From: an uncultured Eubacteriales bacterium
GTDB lineage: Bacteria > Bacillota > Clostridia > Oscillospirales > Acutalibacteraceae
Assembly (NCBI GenBank): GCA_934477125.1
Contig: CAKSOL010000011.1
Coordinates: 1 to 64,000, forward strand
Direction of reading: 5' to 3'
DNA: 64,000 nt
The translations under genes and the position numbers were made by a program. Every line of letters starts with the position of its first letter. The stretch's first letter is position 1. The notes beneath the pieces are model-generated. The model searched no databases. It saw only the letters and a program-made list of their open reading frames with translations, and was not told the DNA's origin. Below are positions 33,060 to 41,629 of the stretch, in pieces.

Positions 33060-33854
33060 TCAGGTCGGCAAGCAGCAATTTTTCTTATGAATTTTTTCAA
33101 GATTTATGCGATTGGCTACTGCGCCCTCCCGCAAAAAATCGAAATCCGCCCCTGCCGACAGCATCTCAACTCCGAAGCCGCTCCAATGCTCCAATATTTC
33201 GGGAGAGCAGCCGCCGGAAGCTATTCCCACGTATTTGCCGGCATTATGCAGCTTGTCTACGGTATATTTTATAACTCCGGTAATTTTTTCGCTTAAAATA
33301 TCTCCCGGCATACCGTAAGAACCCGATAAATCGTTAGGGCCTAAAATATACCCGTCTATATAAGAATTTTTAACGATTTCGTCAAGCTCTGCAACCGCAT
33401 CCTTATGCTCAATCTGTATAAAAACGCTCAGGCTATCAATGCTGCTTCGGATATAGTCGTAATAGCTTTTAAAGCCGTAATCAATAGCGTTCATAGGTCC
33501 GAAGCCTCTTTTGCCGTAAGGAGGATAAACCGCATTCGAGACAGCCTCATCCGCCTCCCTTGCAGAACGAATCATAGGGAAAATTATTCCGTCAACGCCC
33601 ATTTCAAGAATTTTCTTAGCTGCGGTTAAATCGTTCTGCGGCGCACGCACAATTACCGGTACTTTCTCGGCTTTAATCGCTAAAATATGTCCTAACAGAG
33701 TTTCGTATGACATATAGCTATGCTCTGTATCGACCCAAACAAAGTCATAGCCAGCCAATGCAGCAATACGCGCAATACTGATATCGCTCAGCTGTACATA
33801 CATACCAATCAGCTTTTCCTTATTCTTTATCTTCTCTTTTAACATTTCGTTCAC
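33060..33854 (-). CDS. HpcH/HpaI aldolase family protein
   Basis: This 264-residue protein is a class II pyruvate-type aldolase of the HpcH/HpaI family, which cleaves 2-keto-3-deoxy sugar acids and related compounds. Seen motifs are DFVWVDTEHSYMSYETL with a metal-binding acidic residue, VPVIVRAPQNDLTAAKKIL with the substrate-binding Arg, GVDGIIFPMIRSAREADEAV and FIQIEHKDAVAELDEIV. The C-terminal GANDLSGSYG-type loop appears as ILGPNDLSGSYGMPG. It is transcribed away from an AraC-type regulator and a BNR-repeat protein, suggesting a small sugar-acid unit. The substrate is not known. Confidence 0.88.
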   Translation of the reverse strand: MNEMLKEKIKNKEKLIGMYVQLSDISIARIAALAGYDFVWVDTEHSYMSYETLLGHILAIKAEKVPVIVRAPQNDLTAAKKILEMGVDGIIFPMIRSAREADEAVSNAVYPPYGKRGFGPMNAIDYGFKSYYDYIRSSIDSLSVFIQIEHKDAVAELDEIVKNSYIDGYILGPNDLSGSYGMPGDILSEKITGVIKYTVDKLHNAGKYVGIASGGCSPEILEHWSGFGVEMLSAGADFDFLREGAVANRINLEKIHKKNCCLPT

Positions 33855-33998
33855 CTCTATAAAAAAGTTTTACTTATCTGCAATTCAAAATCAATCCTGT
33901 TTTGAGACATTTTAGTGTCATATAAGGACTTTTTATTGCAAAAAATGCGATTTGATTTTATAATTTACCTGAAATACGATACTGCGGAGGTGAACTGT

Positions 33999-34865
33999 TT
34001 GATTTTGAATGAATTTTCAAAGCAGCGGATGAAGCTTCTTAACAAAATGTCATTTCCGGATTCCGAGCTTCCTTTGAGCCTGAGAGCGCTTTGGCTTGAA
34101 ACAGTTGACTTTTCAGGTATGAAAAGCAATGTAACTAAAGAGACACACGAGCATTCCTTTACGGAAATTCATTTTGTTTTTTCGGGTACGGTTTCATATG
34201 ATGTGAACGGCAGTATATACAGGCTCGGCGAAGGCAAGGCGCTTGTTATCCCTGCGAACATTAAGCACAACGCCGTTTGTTTCAGCGAAAATATTTTGAA
34301 AACAGCCGCTGCCTTTACGCTTAATATCCCCATCGCCGGCGGAGCGGAAATTATTGATTTCGGCAGCGATATACTGATGTGCTTTGAAAAAATTTTTACT
34401 CTCAGCGAGGATAACAGCATCCTTACTCCACACCTTATATCAAACAAAATAACGGAAATTCTGTATTCTGTTTTTAAAAGTCTTTCGGTCAATCTGCCGC
34501 CGTCTGCTGCTCAAAAGCACGACCCGCGTTTTCTGGTAGCAAAAGCATATATAGAAAACCGCCGCGATAAAATTATATCCTGCGATGAGGTCGCAAGAGA
34601 ATGCTGTCTTTCAACAAAGCAGTTAAGCAGAATTTTTAAAGCTGAAACCGGAAAGACCGTTTCCGAATACATTATTTTCAATAAAATAAAATCCGCCCAA
34701 AGGCTTTTATCAGAGGACTGTCAATACAGCATTAAGGAAATCGGCTATTTGCTCGGTTTTGAAAACGAAAGCGGATTTATCGCGTTTTTTAAAAGGCATT
34801 GCGGAATGCCTCCCGGAGCTTTCAGGAAAGAAATGACCGAGAAATTAAAGTCTGCATCGGATTAG
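33999..34865 (+). CDS. AraC family transcriptional regulator
   Basis: The start is set at the TTG at 33999 because GGAGGTG lies eight bases upstream; an earlier in-frame GTG at 33915 has no such site. The 288-residue protein has an N-terminal cupin-like sensing domain (EIHFVFSGTVSYDVNGSIYR and ALVIPANIKHNAVCF). At the C-terminus two helix-turn-helix motifs form the AraC DNA-binding domain (CDEVARECCLSTKQLSRIF and SIKEIGYLLGFENESGFIAF). It probably responds to a sugar and controls the neighbouring aldolase and BNR genes. The start is the least certain part. Confidence 0.88.
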   Translation: MILNEFSKQRMKLLNKMSFPDSELPLSLRALWLETVDFSGMKSNVTKETHEHSFTEIHFVFSGTVSYDVNGSIYRLGEGKALVIPANIKHNAVCFSENILKTAAAFTLNIPIAGGAEIIDFGSDILMCFEKIFTLSEDNSILTPHLISNKITEILYSVFKSLSVNLPPSAAQKHDPRFLVAKAYIENRRDKIISCDEVARECCLSTKQLSRIFKAETGKTVSEYIIFNKIKSAQRLLSEDCQYSIKEIGYLLGFENESGFIAFFKRHCGMPPGAFRKEMTEKLKSASD

Positions 34866-34883
34866 TATATTTTTAAAGGAAAG

Positions 34884-35948
34884 GTGCTTATTTTGAGCTT
34901 AACAAAAATAAAATATAAGAACTGTACGGTAGAAATAGAAAGCCCGACTTTATATGTTGACAACGAAAGCCGCTGCCGCAGCGGACATATGACACACGCC
35001 TTAGCGGAATTTGCTCCGGGCTGCTTTATTGATTTCAATTCCAACTGCTCAGCGCTTCGCCTGGACGGACATATGCCTTACGGCTGGGTTGAATACCGTA
35101 TATCCAAAGACGGCGGAAAAACCTATTCCGAGCCGAGGGAGCTTGAATACTCAAAGCGCTGCTTTTTAGACGGCATACATACGATATCGGTAGAAAAGGC
35201 TGTCGGCTGCGACGACGGAAGTATTGTTGCTTTTTGCCTGAGGAACAGCGCTCTTGACCCGTCCTTCTGCGAACCTTGGGATACTCCTGCCGTTATCAGA
35301 AGCTCAGACGGAGGAGAAACCTGGAGCGAACCGGTTGAATGTATTCCATATAAAGGCAGGATTTATGACGCCCTATATTATCGGGGCGTAATCTATGTGC
35401 TTATTTTCTGCAACGAGCATTTTCTCGGCTCGTCGCCCGAACATCAGTACAGAATCTATAAAAGCTATGATAACGGCATAAGCTTTGAAGAAGCCTCGGT
35501 TATTCCGTTCGACACTTTTAAGCGCGGCTACGGTTCTATAATTTTTGACAGCAGCAACAGACTCCACGCCTACACCTATATTGAATCAGACGAATCGTTA
35601 ATCGACCATGCCGTAAGCGATGACTTCGGATTGAGCTGGAGGATTCTTGAGCAATGCTGTGTTGATAAGGGTGTAAGAAATCCGCAGACTGCTTTTATCG
35701 ACGGCGTTTTTCTTTTGCACGGACGTTCCTCGACCTGGGACGGCTTTGCGCTTTACATATCTGACGACGCCGCAAGCTGGAGCAAAGGAACGATTATAGC
35801 AAAAACGGATAAGCCTGCCGGTCAATACTATTCCAACAGCATCAGCTTAAAGGACGAAAAGGGTAATTTCCTTTTAGTTCAATATTCGGAGTCATACAAC
35901 GGCTCAAGGGTTAATGTTAAGCATTTAAAAATCAGAATAAAAAAATGA
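34884..35948 (+). CDS. BNR/Asp-box repeat protein, sialidase-fold-like
   Basis: This 354-residue protein shows Asp-box style repeats, for example ISKDGGKTYSEPR, IRSSDGGETWSEPV, KSYDNGISFEEA and SDDFGLSWRIL, which mark a six-bladed beta-propeller of the sialidase fold. No catalytic FRIP motif or Tyr/Glu pair of sialidases is clear, and there is no signal peptide. It may be a cytoplasmic glycoside-processing or sugar-binding protein. The start is either GTG 34884 or TTG 34893 after a GGAAAGG site. Its stop codon lies inside the bidirectional terminator. It is in the same unit as the AraC gene. Confidence 0.78.
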   Translation: MLILSLTKIKYKNCTVEIESPTLYVDNESRCRSGHMTHALAEFAPGCFIDFNSNCSALRLDGHMPYGWVEYRISKDGGKTYSEPRELEYSKRCFLDGIHTISVEKAVGCDDGSIVAFCLRNSALDPSFCEPWDTPAVIRSSDGGETWSEPVECIPYKGRIYDALYYRGVIYVLIFCNEHFLGSSPEHQYRIYKSYDNGISFEEASVIPFDTFKRGYGSIIFDSSNRLHAYTYIESDESLIDHAVSDDFGLSWRILEQCCVDKGVRNPQTAFIDGVFLLHGRSSTWDGFALYISDDAASWSKGTIIAKTDKPAGQYYSNSISLKDEKGNFLLVQYSESYNGSRVNVKHLKIRIKK

Positions 35949-35999
35949 TAAGAAAAAGCGGATGCAATCACTAATTGTTTTGCACCCGCTTTTTCTTAT
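35948..35999. terminator. Bidirectional terminator overlapping two convergent stop codons
   Basis: An almost perfect 20-base-pair stem (ATAAGAAAAAGCGG with CCGCTTTTTCTTAT flanking a paired TGCAA/TTGCA, one A-C mismatch) has A- and T-rich outer arms on both sides. It overlaps the last base of the BNR gene and the stop codon of spoIVB. Confidence 0.8.
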
Positions 36000-37237
36000 G
36001 AAGCGTCTTTTAACTGCGTTTCCGCTATCTTTTCGGTATTTTTCAGCATATTCTCTGCGTATATTCCGTATCCGGTGGTTGAGTCGTCTATTAAAACGTG
36101 TGTGACGGCGCCAATAAGCTTTCCGTTCTGCAAAATAGGGCTTCCGCTCATTCCCTGAACAATTCCGCCGGTTGCCTTTATTAGCTGAGGGTCTGTAACC
36201 GTTACCAGCAAATTCTGAGTTTTGGAATGCTCGCCTGCATTGCGCTTTTTAACCGTACAGGAATAAAGCTTGGGTTCCTCGCCGTCAATCGTACAAAGCA
36301 GCTGCGCCTCGCCGTTCTCTACCTCCTGCCGCAGCGCGATTTCTGTAAGAGGAGCCGCTCCGATATTTCCGCTCAGTATGCCGTACACTCCGATATCGCT
36401 GTTTTCACTTATATCGGCAAGCACCTGAGATTTAAAGCTGCCTTTCAGCTCGCCCGGTGAGCCGTTTTTTCCTTTTTCAACCGCTGCTATTGCGGCGGTT
36501 ACCATCTGTCCGCTGTCAACCGTAAGCAGGCTGCCGGTGTCGCTGTCGCAAATGCCGTGACCGAGACCGCATATAACGCCCGACGACGGGCTGTAAAACG
36601 TAAGCGTGCCTATTCCGGCGGTGCTGTCACGCACCCATATTCCTATCTGATAATTTTTCGTTTCGCTTGACAGCAGCGGAGTTACCTTTATATTTTTCTT
36701 TTCTCCGTTTCTTGATATAAGCATGGCTATTTCCCTGCCTGCGGAATCCGCAACGATTTCGGCAAGATCCTCGTTGCAGGTAATTTCCTTTCCGTTTGCC
36801 GTCAGAATATAGTCACCCTTTTTAACTCCGCAAACTGCCGCAGGCGATTCGTTTCCCTTTTCGGTTGCAACGCTTGTTATATCAATGACCAGTACGCCGT
36901 TTGTATAAAGCTTTATTCCGAACGGATTTCCGAGAACCGCAACGCTTGTTTTATCGACATATTCCACCTCGGCGGTTGAAAAAGGAATTGTTCCGAAAAG
37001 CTTGAGTTCAACCGAGGCTCTGCCGACCGACTCTCTCAGATGAGCGTCTGCCGCGCTCTCCCCCGAAAATTCCGCCGTTACCGGAAGAACGCTTTCTATA
37101 TTCAGCAGCTCGCCGCGGTTTACCTTATATTCGCCGCCGAGGACACTGTCGAGGTATATAATTGCAGAAAAAATAAAAATACAAGCCGCAAGAAGAATAA
37201 AAAATACAGCTTTAATAACGCCGCGAACTATTTTCAT
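35996..37237 (-). CDS. spoIVB: SpoIVB serine peptidase
   Basis: This 413-residue protein matches SpoIVB, the forespore-secreted S55 peptidase that signals activation of sigma-K processing in the mother cell. It has an N-terminal membrane anchor (residues about 8-30, AVFFILLAACIFIFSAIIYL), a PDZ domain with SPAAVCGVKKGDYILTANGK, and the peptidase domain with the His in GLGHGICD and the catalytic Ser in GGIVQGMSGSPIL near residue 376. The ribosome binding site is AAGGCGGG. It is separated by 78 bases from the small papain-like gene upstream on the same strand. Confidence 0.93.
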   Translation of the reverse strand: MKIVRGVIKAVFFILLAACIFIFSAIIYLDSVLGGEYKVNRGELLNIESVLPVTAEFSGESAADAHLRESVGRASVELKLFGTIPFSTAEVEYVDKTSVAVLGNPFGIKLYTNGVLVIDITSVATEKGNESPAAVCGVKKGDYILTANGKEITCNEDLAEIVADSAGREIAMLISRNGEKKNIKVTPLLSSETKNYQIGIWVRDSTAGIGTLTFYSPSSGVICGLGHGICDSDTGSLLTVDSGQMVTAAIAAVEKGKNGSPGELKGSFKSQVLADISENSDIGVYGILSGNIGAAPLTEIALRQEVENGEAQLLCTIDGEEPKLYSCTVKKRNAGEHSKTQNLLVTVTDPQLIKATGGIVQGMSGSPILQNGKLIGAVTHVLIDDSTTGYGIYAENMLKNTEKIAETQLKDAS

Positions 37238-37315
37238 CGCATTTCCCGCCTTTCATATTTTAATCTGCCCAAAAATCAAAATATTAAATGTGGAAAAATG
37301 TGATTGAGGCTTATT

Positions 37316-37678
37316 TTACTTAACTGTTATTATTTTCCAATAAAATTTTCTTTTACATTCCGGGAAATCGTCCATAACCCCATGCTCCGGGTCGTAAAAA
37401 ACGCCGTTTGCATAAAGCGACCAATGCCAGCAGCGCGGAGTTTCAAGGCTCAGCATACATACCGGCGGCAGTTCGGACTTATCAGCCGCCTCGCGCCGCT
37501 GAGGCTCTGCGGAAAGTCCGTTTTCAAGCAGCACTCTCCTCATATCGGAAAGAGTTGTTTCGCGCTCCGTTTTGCACATCCTTATTATTTCGGCGATATC
37601 TTTTCCGGTAAGCATAGCCAGAACCGCCTGACCGCACTGTAACGGCGTAGGCTCGTGAATATATTTTATTTTCTCCAT
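37316..37678 (-). CDS. Small papain-fold (C39-like) cysteine peptidase-like protein
   Basis: This 120-residue protein has the layout of a minimal C39-type papain fold. PTPLQCGQAVLAMLTG places a Gln-Cys pair near residues 14-15, RCWHWSLYANGVFYDPEHG has His85 and Asp96, and the spacing resembles the Cys/His/Asp triad of bacteriocin-processing peptidases. There is no transmembrane or ATPase domain and no signal peptide, so it is not an exporter. It may be a cytoplasmic peptidase or a related fold without activity. The AGGATA-type ribosome binding site is weak. It lies upstream of spoIVB and may share its transcript. Confidence 0.7.
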   Translation of the reverse strand: MEKIKYIHEPTPLQCGQAVLAMLTGKDIAEIIRMCKTERETTLSDMRRVLLENGLSAEPQRREAADKSELPPVCMLSLETPRCWHWSLYANGVFYDPEHGVMDDFPECKRKFYWKIITVK

Positions 37679-37800
37679 ATTATCCTCCGAAAAACATTTT
37701 ATCGGTTTATTATAGCAAAAATCCGATAAAATTTCAACGGCGGAAAAGATTAGATATGCAGTATATCGATAAATATATAACCGATATACTTCTTTAATAT

Positions 37801-37829
37801 TTGTTTTTTTGAAAAGGCAATGCTATAAT
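37801..37829 (+). promoter_or_regulatory. Sigma-A-type promoter of the alcohol dehydrogenase gene
   Basis: TTGTTT (37801-37806) and TATAAT (37824-37829) are 17 bases apart, 55 bases before the start codon. A CAGGAGGAA ribosome binding site follows. Confidence 0.6.
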
Positions 37830-37884
37830 GAAGTCACAACAGAGAGCAATCTCTGAAAAGGAAAAAATTCAGGAGGAATTTGAA

Positions 37885-39108
37885 ATGGCAAGATTTACAT
37901 TACCCAGAGATATTTATCACGGCAAGGACGCTTTGGAAGCGCTTAAAGGGTTTGAGGGTAAAAAGGCAATCGTCTGCACAGGCGGCGGCAGTATGAAGCG
38001 TTTCGGTTTTCTTGATAAAGTTGTTTCTTATTTAAAGGAAGCCGGTATGGAGGTTCAGCTGTTTGAAGGAATTGAACCCGATCCGTCAGTAGAAACCGTT
38101 ATGCGCGGCGCTAAGGCAATGGAGGAGTTCCAGCCGGATTGGATAGTAGCGATAGGCGGCGGTTCTCCTATCGACGCTGCAAAGGCTATGTGGATTAAAT
38201 ATGAATATCCGGAGCTTACATTTGAGGATATGTGCAAGGTATTCGGTATTCCGAAGCTTCGCCGCAAGGCTCATTTCTGCGCGATTTCTTCAACCTCAGG
38301 CACAGCTACCGAGGTTACCGCATTTTCAATCATAACCGACTATCACAAGGGAATTAAGTACCCGATAGCCGACTTTGAGATAACACCGGATGTTGCTATC
38401 GTTGATCCGGAGCTTGCTCACACAATGCCGCAAAAGCTGGTTGCACACACCGGTATGGACGCTATGACCCATGCTGTTGAGGCTTATGTTTCAACCGCAA
38501 ACTGCGATTACACCGACCCGCTTGCTATCCATGCCATCGAGATGATAATGAACGACCTTATTCCGTCTTATAACGGAGATATGGACGCCCGCGACAGAAT
38601 GCACAACGCACAGTGTCTTGCAGGTATGGCATTCTCGAACGCTCTGCTCGGTATTGTTCACTCTATGGCTCATAAGACCGGCGCTGCGTTTGCGGATTAC
38701 GGCGCTCACATTATTCACGGCGCTGCAAACGCTATGTATCTGCCTAAGGTTATCGCCTTTAATGCAAAGGATGAGACCGCTAAGAAGCGTTACGGAGTTA
38801 TAGTTGATTATATGGGCATCTGCGATAAGTCTGCATCCGACGATGAAAAGGTTGCCGCACTTATTAAATATCTGCGCCATATGAACGACGAGCTGAAAAT
38901 ACCGCATTGTATCAAGAACTACGGTGCTGACAGCTATCCGACCGAAAACGGTTTCGTTCCGGAGAATGTTTTCTTAGAGCGTCTGCCGGAGATTGCAAAG
39001 AATGCTATCGCCGACGCCTGCACCGGCTCAAATCCCCGTCAGCCGAGCCAGGAGGAAATGGAAAAGCTGCTTAAATGCTGCTACTATGATACCGAGGTTG
39101 ATTTCTAA
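37885..39108 (+). CDS. Iron-containing alcohol dehydrogenase
   Basis: The ATG at 37885 follows CAGGAGGAA; an earlier in-frame ATG at 37828 overlaps the promoter and is rejected. The 407-residue protein has the group III dehydrogenase layout: an N-terminal NAD(P)-binding region (AIVCTGGGSMKRFG and WIVAIGGGSPIDAAKAMW), then PTGTATEVTAFS-type sequence (SSTSGTATEVTAFS). The metal ligands lie in GMDAMTHAVEAYVS and HSMAHKTGAAFADYGAHIIHG. It probably reduces aldehydes to alcohols during fermentation. It stands alone between its promoter and the next unit. Confidence 0.92.
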   Translation: MARFTLPRDIYHGKDALEALKGFEGKKAIVCTGGGSMKRFGFLDKVVSYLKEAGMEVQLFEGIEPDPSVETVMRGAKAMEEFQPDWIVAIGGGSPIDAAKAMWIKYEYPELTFEDMCKVFGIPKLRRKAHFCAISSTSGTATEVTAFSIITDYHKGIKYPIADFEITPDVAIVDPELAHTMPQKLVAHTGMDAMTHAVEAYVSTANCDYTDPLAIHAIEMIMNDLIPSYNGDMDARDRMHNAQCLAGMAFSNALLGIVHSMAHKTGAAFADYGAHIIHGAANAMYLPKVIAFNAKDETAKKRYGVIVDYMGICDKSASDDEKVAALIKYLRHMNDELKIPHCIKNYGADSYPTENGFVPENVFLERLPEIAKNAIADACTGSNPRQPSQEEMEKLLKCCYYDTEVDF

Positions 39109-39195
39109 TTCGTTCAGCCCTGCGGCTGTTGCCTTTAATGGGCGGCAGCCGCATTTTCTTTGGATGAAAATTCCTCATATACCTTTAAAACGGTC

Positions 39196-39225
39196 TTGAC
39201 AAGACCTATTGAAAAAGGGTATTAT
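39196..39225 (+). promoter_or_regulatory. Sigma-A-type promoter of the NfnAB-like operon
   Basis: TTGACA (39196-39201) and TATTAT (39220-39225) are 18 bases apart. A nested hairpin (CAGG/CCTG around GGCT/AGCC, 39249-39274) lies just before the ribosome binding site. Confidence 0.7.
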
Positions 39226-39291
39226 TAAATACGTGGTATTAAGCACAACAGGAAAGGCTGAAAGCCCTCACCTGCGGAAAGGAATGCTTTT

Positions 39292-40146
39292 ATGTATAAG
39301 ATAGTAACAAAAAAAGGTCTCAACCCGACCGTTACAATGATGGAGATAGAAGCGCCGCTTGTTGCCGCAAAGGCAAAGCCGGGTCAGTTCATTATTCTCC
39401 GTGTTGACGAGGAGGGCGAGCGCATACCGCTTACCGTTGCAGGATATGACCGCGAGCGCGGCACGGTTAAAATTATTTTTCAGATAGTCGGAGCTACAAC
39501 CGAAAAGCTCAATCATAAAAACGAGGGAGAATACTTGCAGGACTTTGTCGGTCCGCTCGGAGTTCCGACAAAGGTTGACGGGCTCAAGAAGGTCTGCATA
39601 GTCGGAGGCGGAGTCGGCTGCGCTATTGCTCTTCCGATTGCCGAGGAGCTGCATGCCGCAGGCTGCGAGGTAACCTCAGTTATAGGCTTCCGTTCAAAGG
39701 ATTTGCTGATTCTTGAGGATGAATTCCGCGCGGCTTCGGACAGGCTTTTTGTTATGACCGACGACGGCTCATACGGCAGACAGGGCAATGTCTGCGCTCC
39801 GCTTAACGAAATGTTCGGCGAGGGAGAGAAATTCGACGAGGTTATTACCATAGGACCTCTCGTTATGATGAAATTTGTTGTCGCCGCTACAAAGCCGACC
39901 GGTATTCCCTGCACCGTTTCAATGAATCCGATTATGATTGACGGCACGGGTATGTGCGGCGGATGCCGTCTTACTCTCCACCGCGACGGCGAGCGCGTAA
40001 CCAAATTTGCCTGCGTTGACGGACCGGACTTCAACGGATACGAGGTCGATTTTGACGAGGCGATGTCAAGAGGAGCCATGTACCGCGATTTTGAGCGGCA
40101 CGCTTACGAGGAAACCTGCAATCTGTTCCGTAAGGAGGGCAAATAA
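39292..40146 (+). CDS. NfnA-like ferredoxin-NADP reductase subunit (sulfide dehydrogenase family)
   Basis: This 284-residue protein resembles the small subunit of NADH-dependent reduced ferredoxin:NADP oxidoreductase. An FAD-binding region (PGQFIILRVDEEGERIPLTV) is followed by an NAD-binding motif (VCIVGGGVGCAIALPIAEEL) and, near the C-terminus, cysteines of a [2Fe-2S] cluster (GTGMCGGCRLT and KFACVDGPDF). It is paired with the next gene, which resembles the large subunit. Together they may balance NADH, NADPH and ferredoxin; the large subunit is also called glutamate synthase subunit in annotation. Only two bases separate the stop and the next start. Confidence 0.9.
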   Translation: MYKIVTKKGLNPTVTMMEIEAPLVAAKAKPGQFIILRVDEEGERIPLTVAGYDRERGTVKIIFQIVGATTEKLNHKNEGEYLQDFVGPLGVPTKVDGLKKVCIVGGGVGCAIALPIAEELHAAGCEVTSVIGFRSKDLLILEDEFRAASDRLFVMTDDGSYGRQGNVCAPLNEMFGEGEKFDEVITIGPLVMMKFVVAATKPTGIPCTVSMNPIMIDGTGMCGGCRLTLHRDGERVTKFACVDGPDFNGYEVDFDEAMSRGAMYRDFERHAYEETCNLFRKEGK

Positions 40147-40147
40147 T

Positions 40148-41560
40148 ATGCCTAATATGAGTTTGAAGAAAAATCCGATGCCGTCGCAGGAGCCGGCGGT
40201 TCGGGCGCATAATTTTGACGAAGTAACTACCGGATATTCGGCGGAAACGGCTGTTGACGAGGCTCTGCGCTGTCTGAGCTGCAAAAATATGCCCTGCGTT
40301 TCCGGCTGCCCGGTTAATATCCACATTCCCGAATTTATCGCAAAGGTCAAGGACGGAGATTTCGAGGGTGCTTATCAGGTTATTCATAAGACATCTTCCC
40401 TGCCGGCGGTCTGCGGACGCGTATGTCCTCAGGAGACCCAATGCGAATCAAAATGCGTTCGCGGAATTAAGGGCGATCCGGTCGGAATAGGCAGGCTTGA
40501 GCGTTTTGTTGCCGATTGGCACAATGCCCACAGCGACGCCGCTCCTCAGATAGCTCCCTCAAACGGACACCGGGTTGCGGTTGTAGGCTCCGGTCCTTCC
40601 GGACTTACCTGCGCCGGAGACCTTGCCAAAAAGGGCTATAAGGTAACCGTTTTTGAGGCGCTTCATACCGCAGGCGGCGTTTTGGTTTACGGTATTCCGG
40701 AATTCCGTCTGCCGAAATCCATTGTCCGTAAAGAGGTTGAAAACCTTATTGCAATGGGTGTTGACGTTGAAACCAATGTTGTTATAGGAAAAACCCTCAC
40801 CGTTGACGAGCTGTTTGAGCAGGGCTTTGAAGCTGTGTTCATAGGCTCGGGCGCAGGACTTCCGAATTTTATGGGAATACCCGGAGAGGCATATAAGGGA
40901 GTTTATTCCGCCAACGAGTTCCTGACCCGCTCCAATCTTATGAAGGCGTACCGCGACGACCCCGAAACCCCGATTATGAAAGGCGGCAGGGTTGCCGTAG
41001 TCGGCGGAGGAAATGTTGCTATGGACGCCGCACGTACCGCCCTGAGGCTCGGCGCTGAAAAGGTTTATATCGTATACCGCCGCTCTATGGAGGAGCTGCC
41101 CGCCCGCCGCGAGGAGGTTGAACACGCCGAGGAGGAGGGTATCGAGTTCCGCCTGCTCAACAATCCGGTTGAAATTCTGGGTTATGAAAATCCGGACGAC
41201 CGGCGCGACCCGCGCAACGGCTTTGTAACCGGAATGAAGTGCATTAAAATGGAGCTTGGCGAGCCGGATGAACGCGGACGCCGCCGCCCCGTTCCGATAG
41301 AGGGCAGCGAATTTGTTCTCGATATTGATACGGTTATAATCTCCATAGGCACCTCACCCAACCCGCTCATCAAATCAACAACTGCGGGACTTGAGGTAAA
41401 CAAGCGCGGAGGAATTATTGTTGAGGAAGGAACCGGCGCTACAACCAAGGAGGGTGTTTACGCCGGAGGAGACGCCGTAACGGGTGCCGCCACCGTTATC
41501 TCGGCAATGGGAGCCGGAAAAACCGCCGCTAAGGCAATCGATGAATATTTATCAAAATAA
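40148..41560 (+). CDS. gltA: NfnB-like / NADPH-dependent glutamate synthase-type flavoprotein
   Basis: The ATG at 40148, one base after the previous stop, follows GGAGGGCAAAT; the upstream frame extension overlaps that gene and is rejected. The 470-residue protein has an N-terminal cluster region with many cysteines (CLSCKNMPCVSGCPVN and CGRVCPQETQCESKCVRG) for two [4Fe-4S] clusters. It then has an FAD motif (VAVVGSGPSGLTCAGDLA) and an NADP motif (VAVVGGGNVAMDAARTALRL). It matches the homotetrameric glutamate synthase subunit/NfnB family; the neighbour above suggests the transhydrogenase role. True glutamate synthase activity would need a separate amidotransferase subunit, which is absent here. 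Confidence 0.9.
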   Translation: MPNMSLKKNPMPSQEPAVRAHNFDEVTTGYSAETAVDEALRCLSCKNMPCVSGCPVNIHIPEFIAKVKDGDFEGAYQVIHKTSSLPAVCGRVCPQETQCESKCVRGIKGDPVGIGRLERFVADWHNAHSDAAPQIAPSNGHRVAVVGSGPSGLTCAGDLAKKGYKVTVFEALHTAGGVLVYGIPEFRLPKSIVRKEVENLIAMGVDVETNVVIGKTLTVDELFEQGFEAVFIGSGAGLPNFMGIPGEAYKGVYSANEFLTRSNLMKAYRDDPETPIMKGGRVAVVGGGNVAMDAARTALRLGAEKVYIVYRRSMEELPARREEVEHAEEEGIEFRLLNNPVEILGYENPDDRRDPRNGFVTGMKCIKMELGEPDERGRRRPVPIEGSEFVLDIDTVIISIGTSPNPLIKSTTAGLEVNKRGGIIVEEGTGATTKEGVYAGGDAVTGAATVISAMGAGKTAAKAIDEYLSK

Positions 41561-41573
41561 TTTATAAAAGCGA

Positions 41574-41609
41574 CAGACGGGTAAGGTCAATTATCCGTCT
41601 GCCTGTTTT
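41574..41609 (+). terminator. Rho-independent terminator after the NfnB-like gene
   Basis: CAGACGGGTAA and TTATCCGTCTG form an 11-base-pair stem (one G-T pair) with a six-base loop, followed by CCTGTTTTATT. Confidence 0.7.
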
Positions 41610-41629
41610 ATTAAATACAGAGGTGTATG

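Noticed and set aside
40559..41125. Minus-strand frame inside the NfnB-like gene
   Set aside because: It mirrors the FAD/NADP-binding coding region and has no initiation signals.
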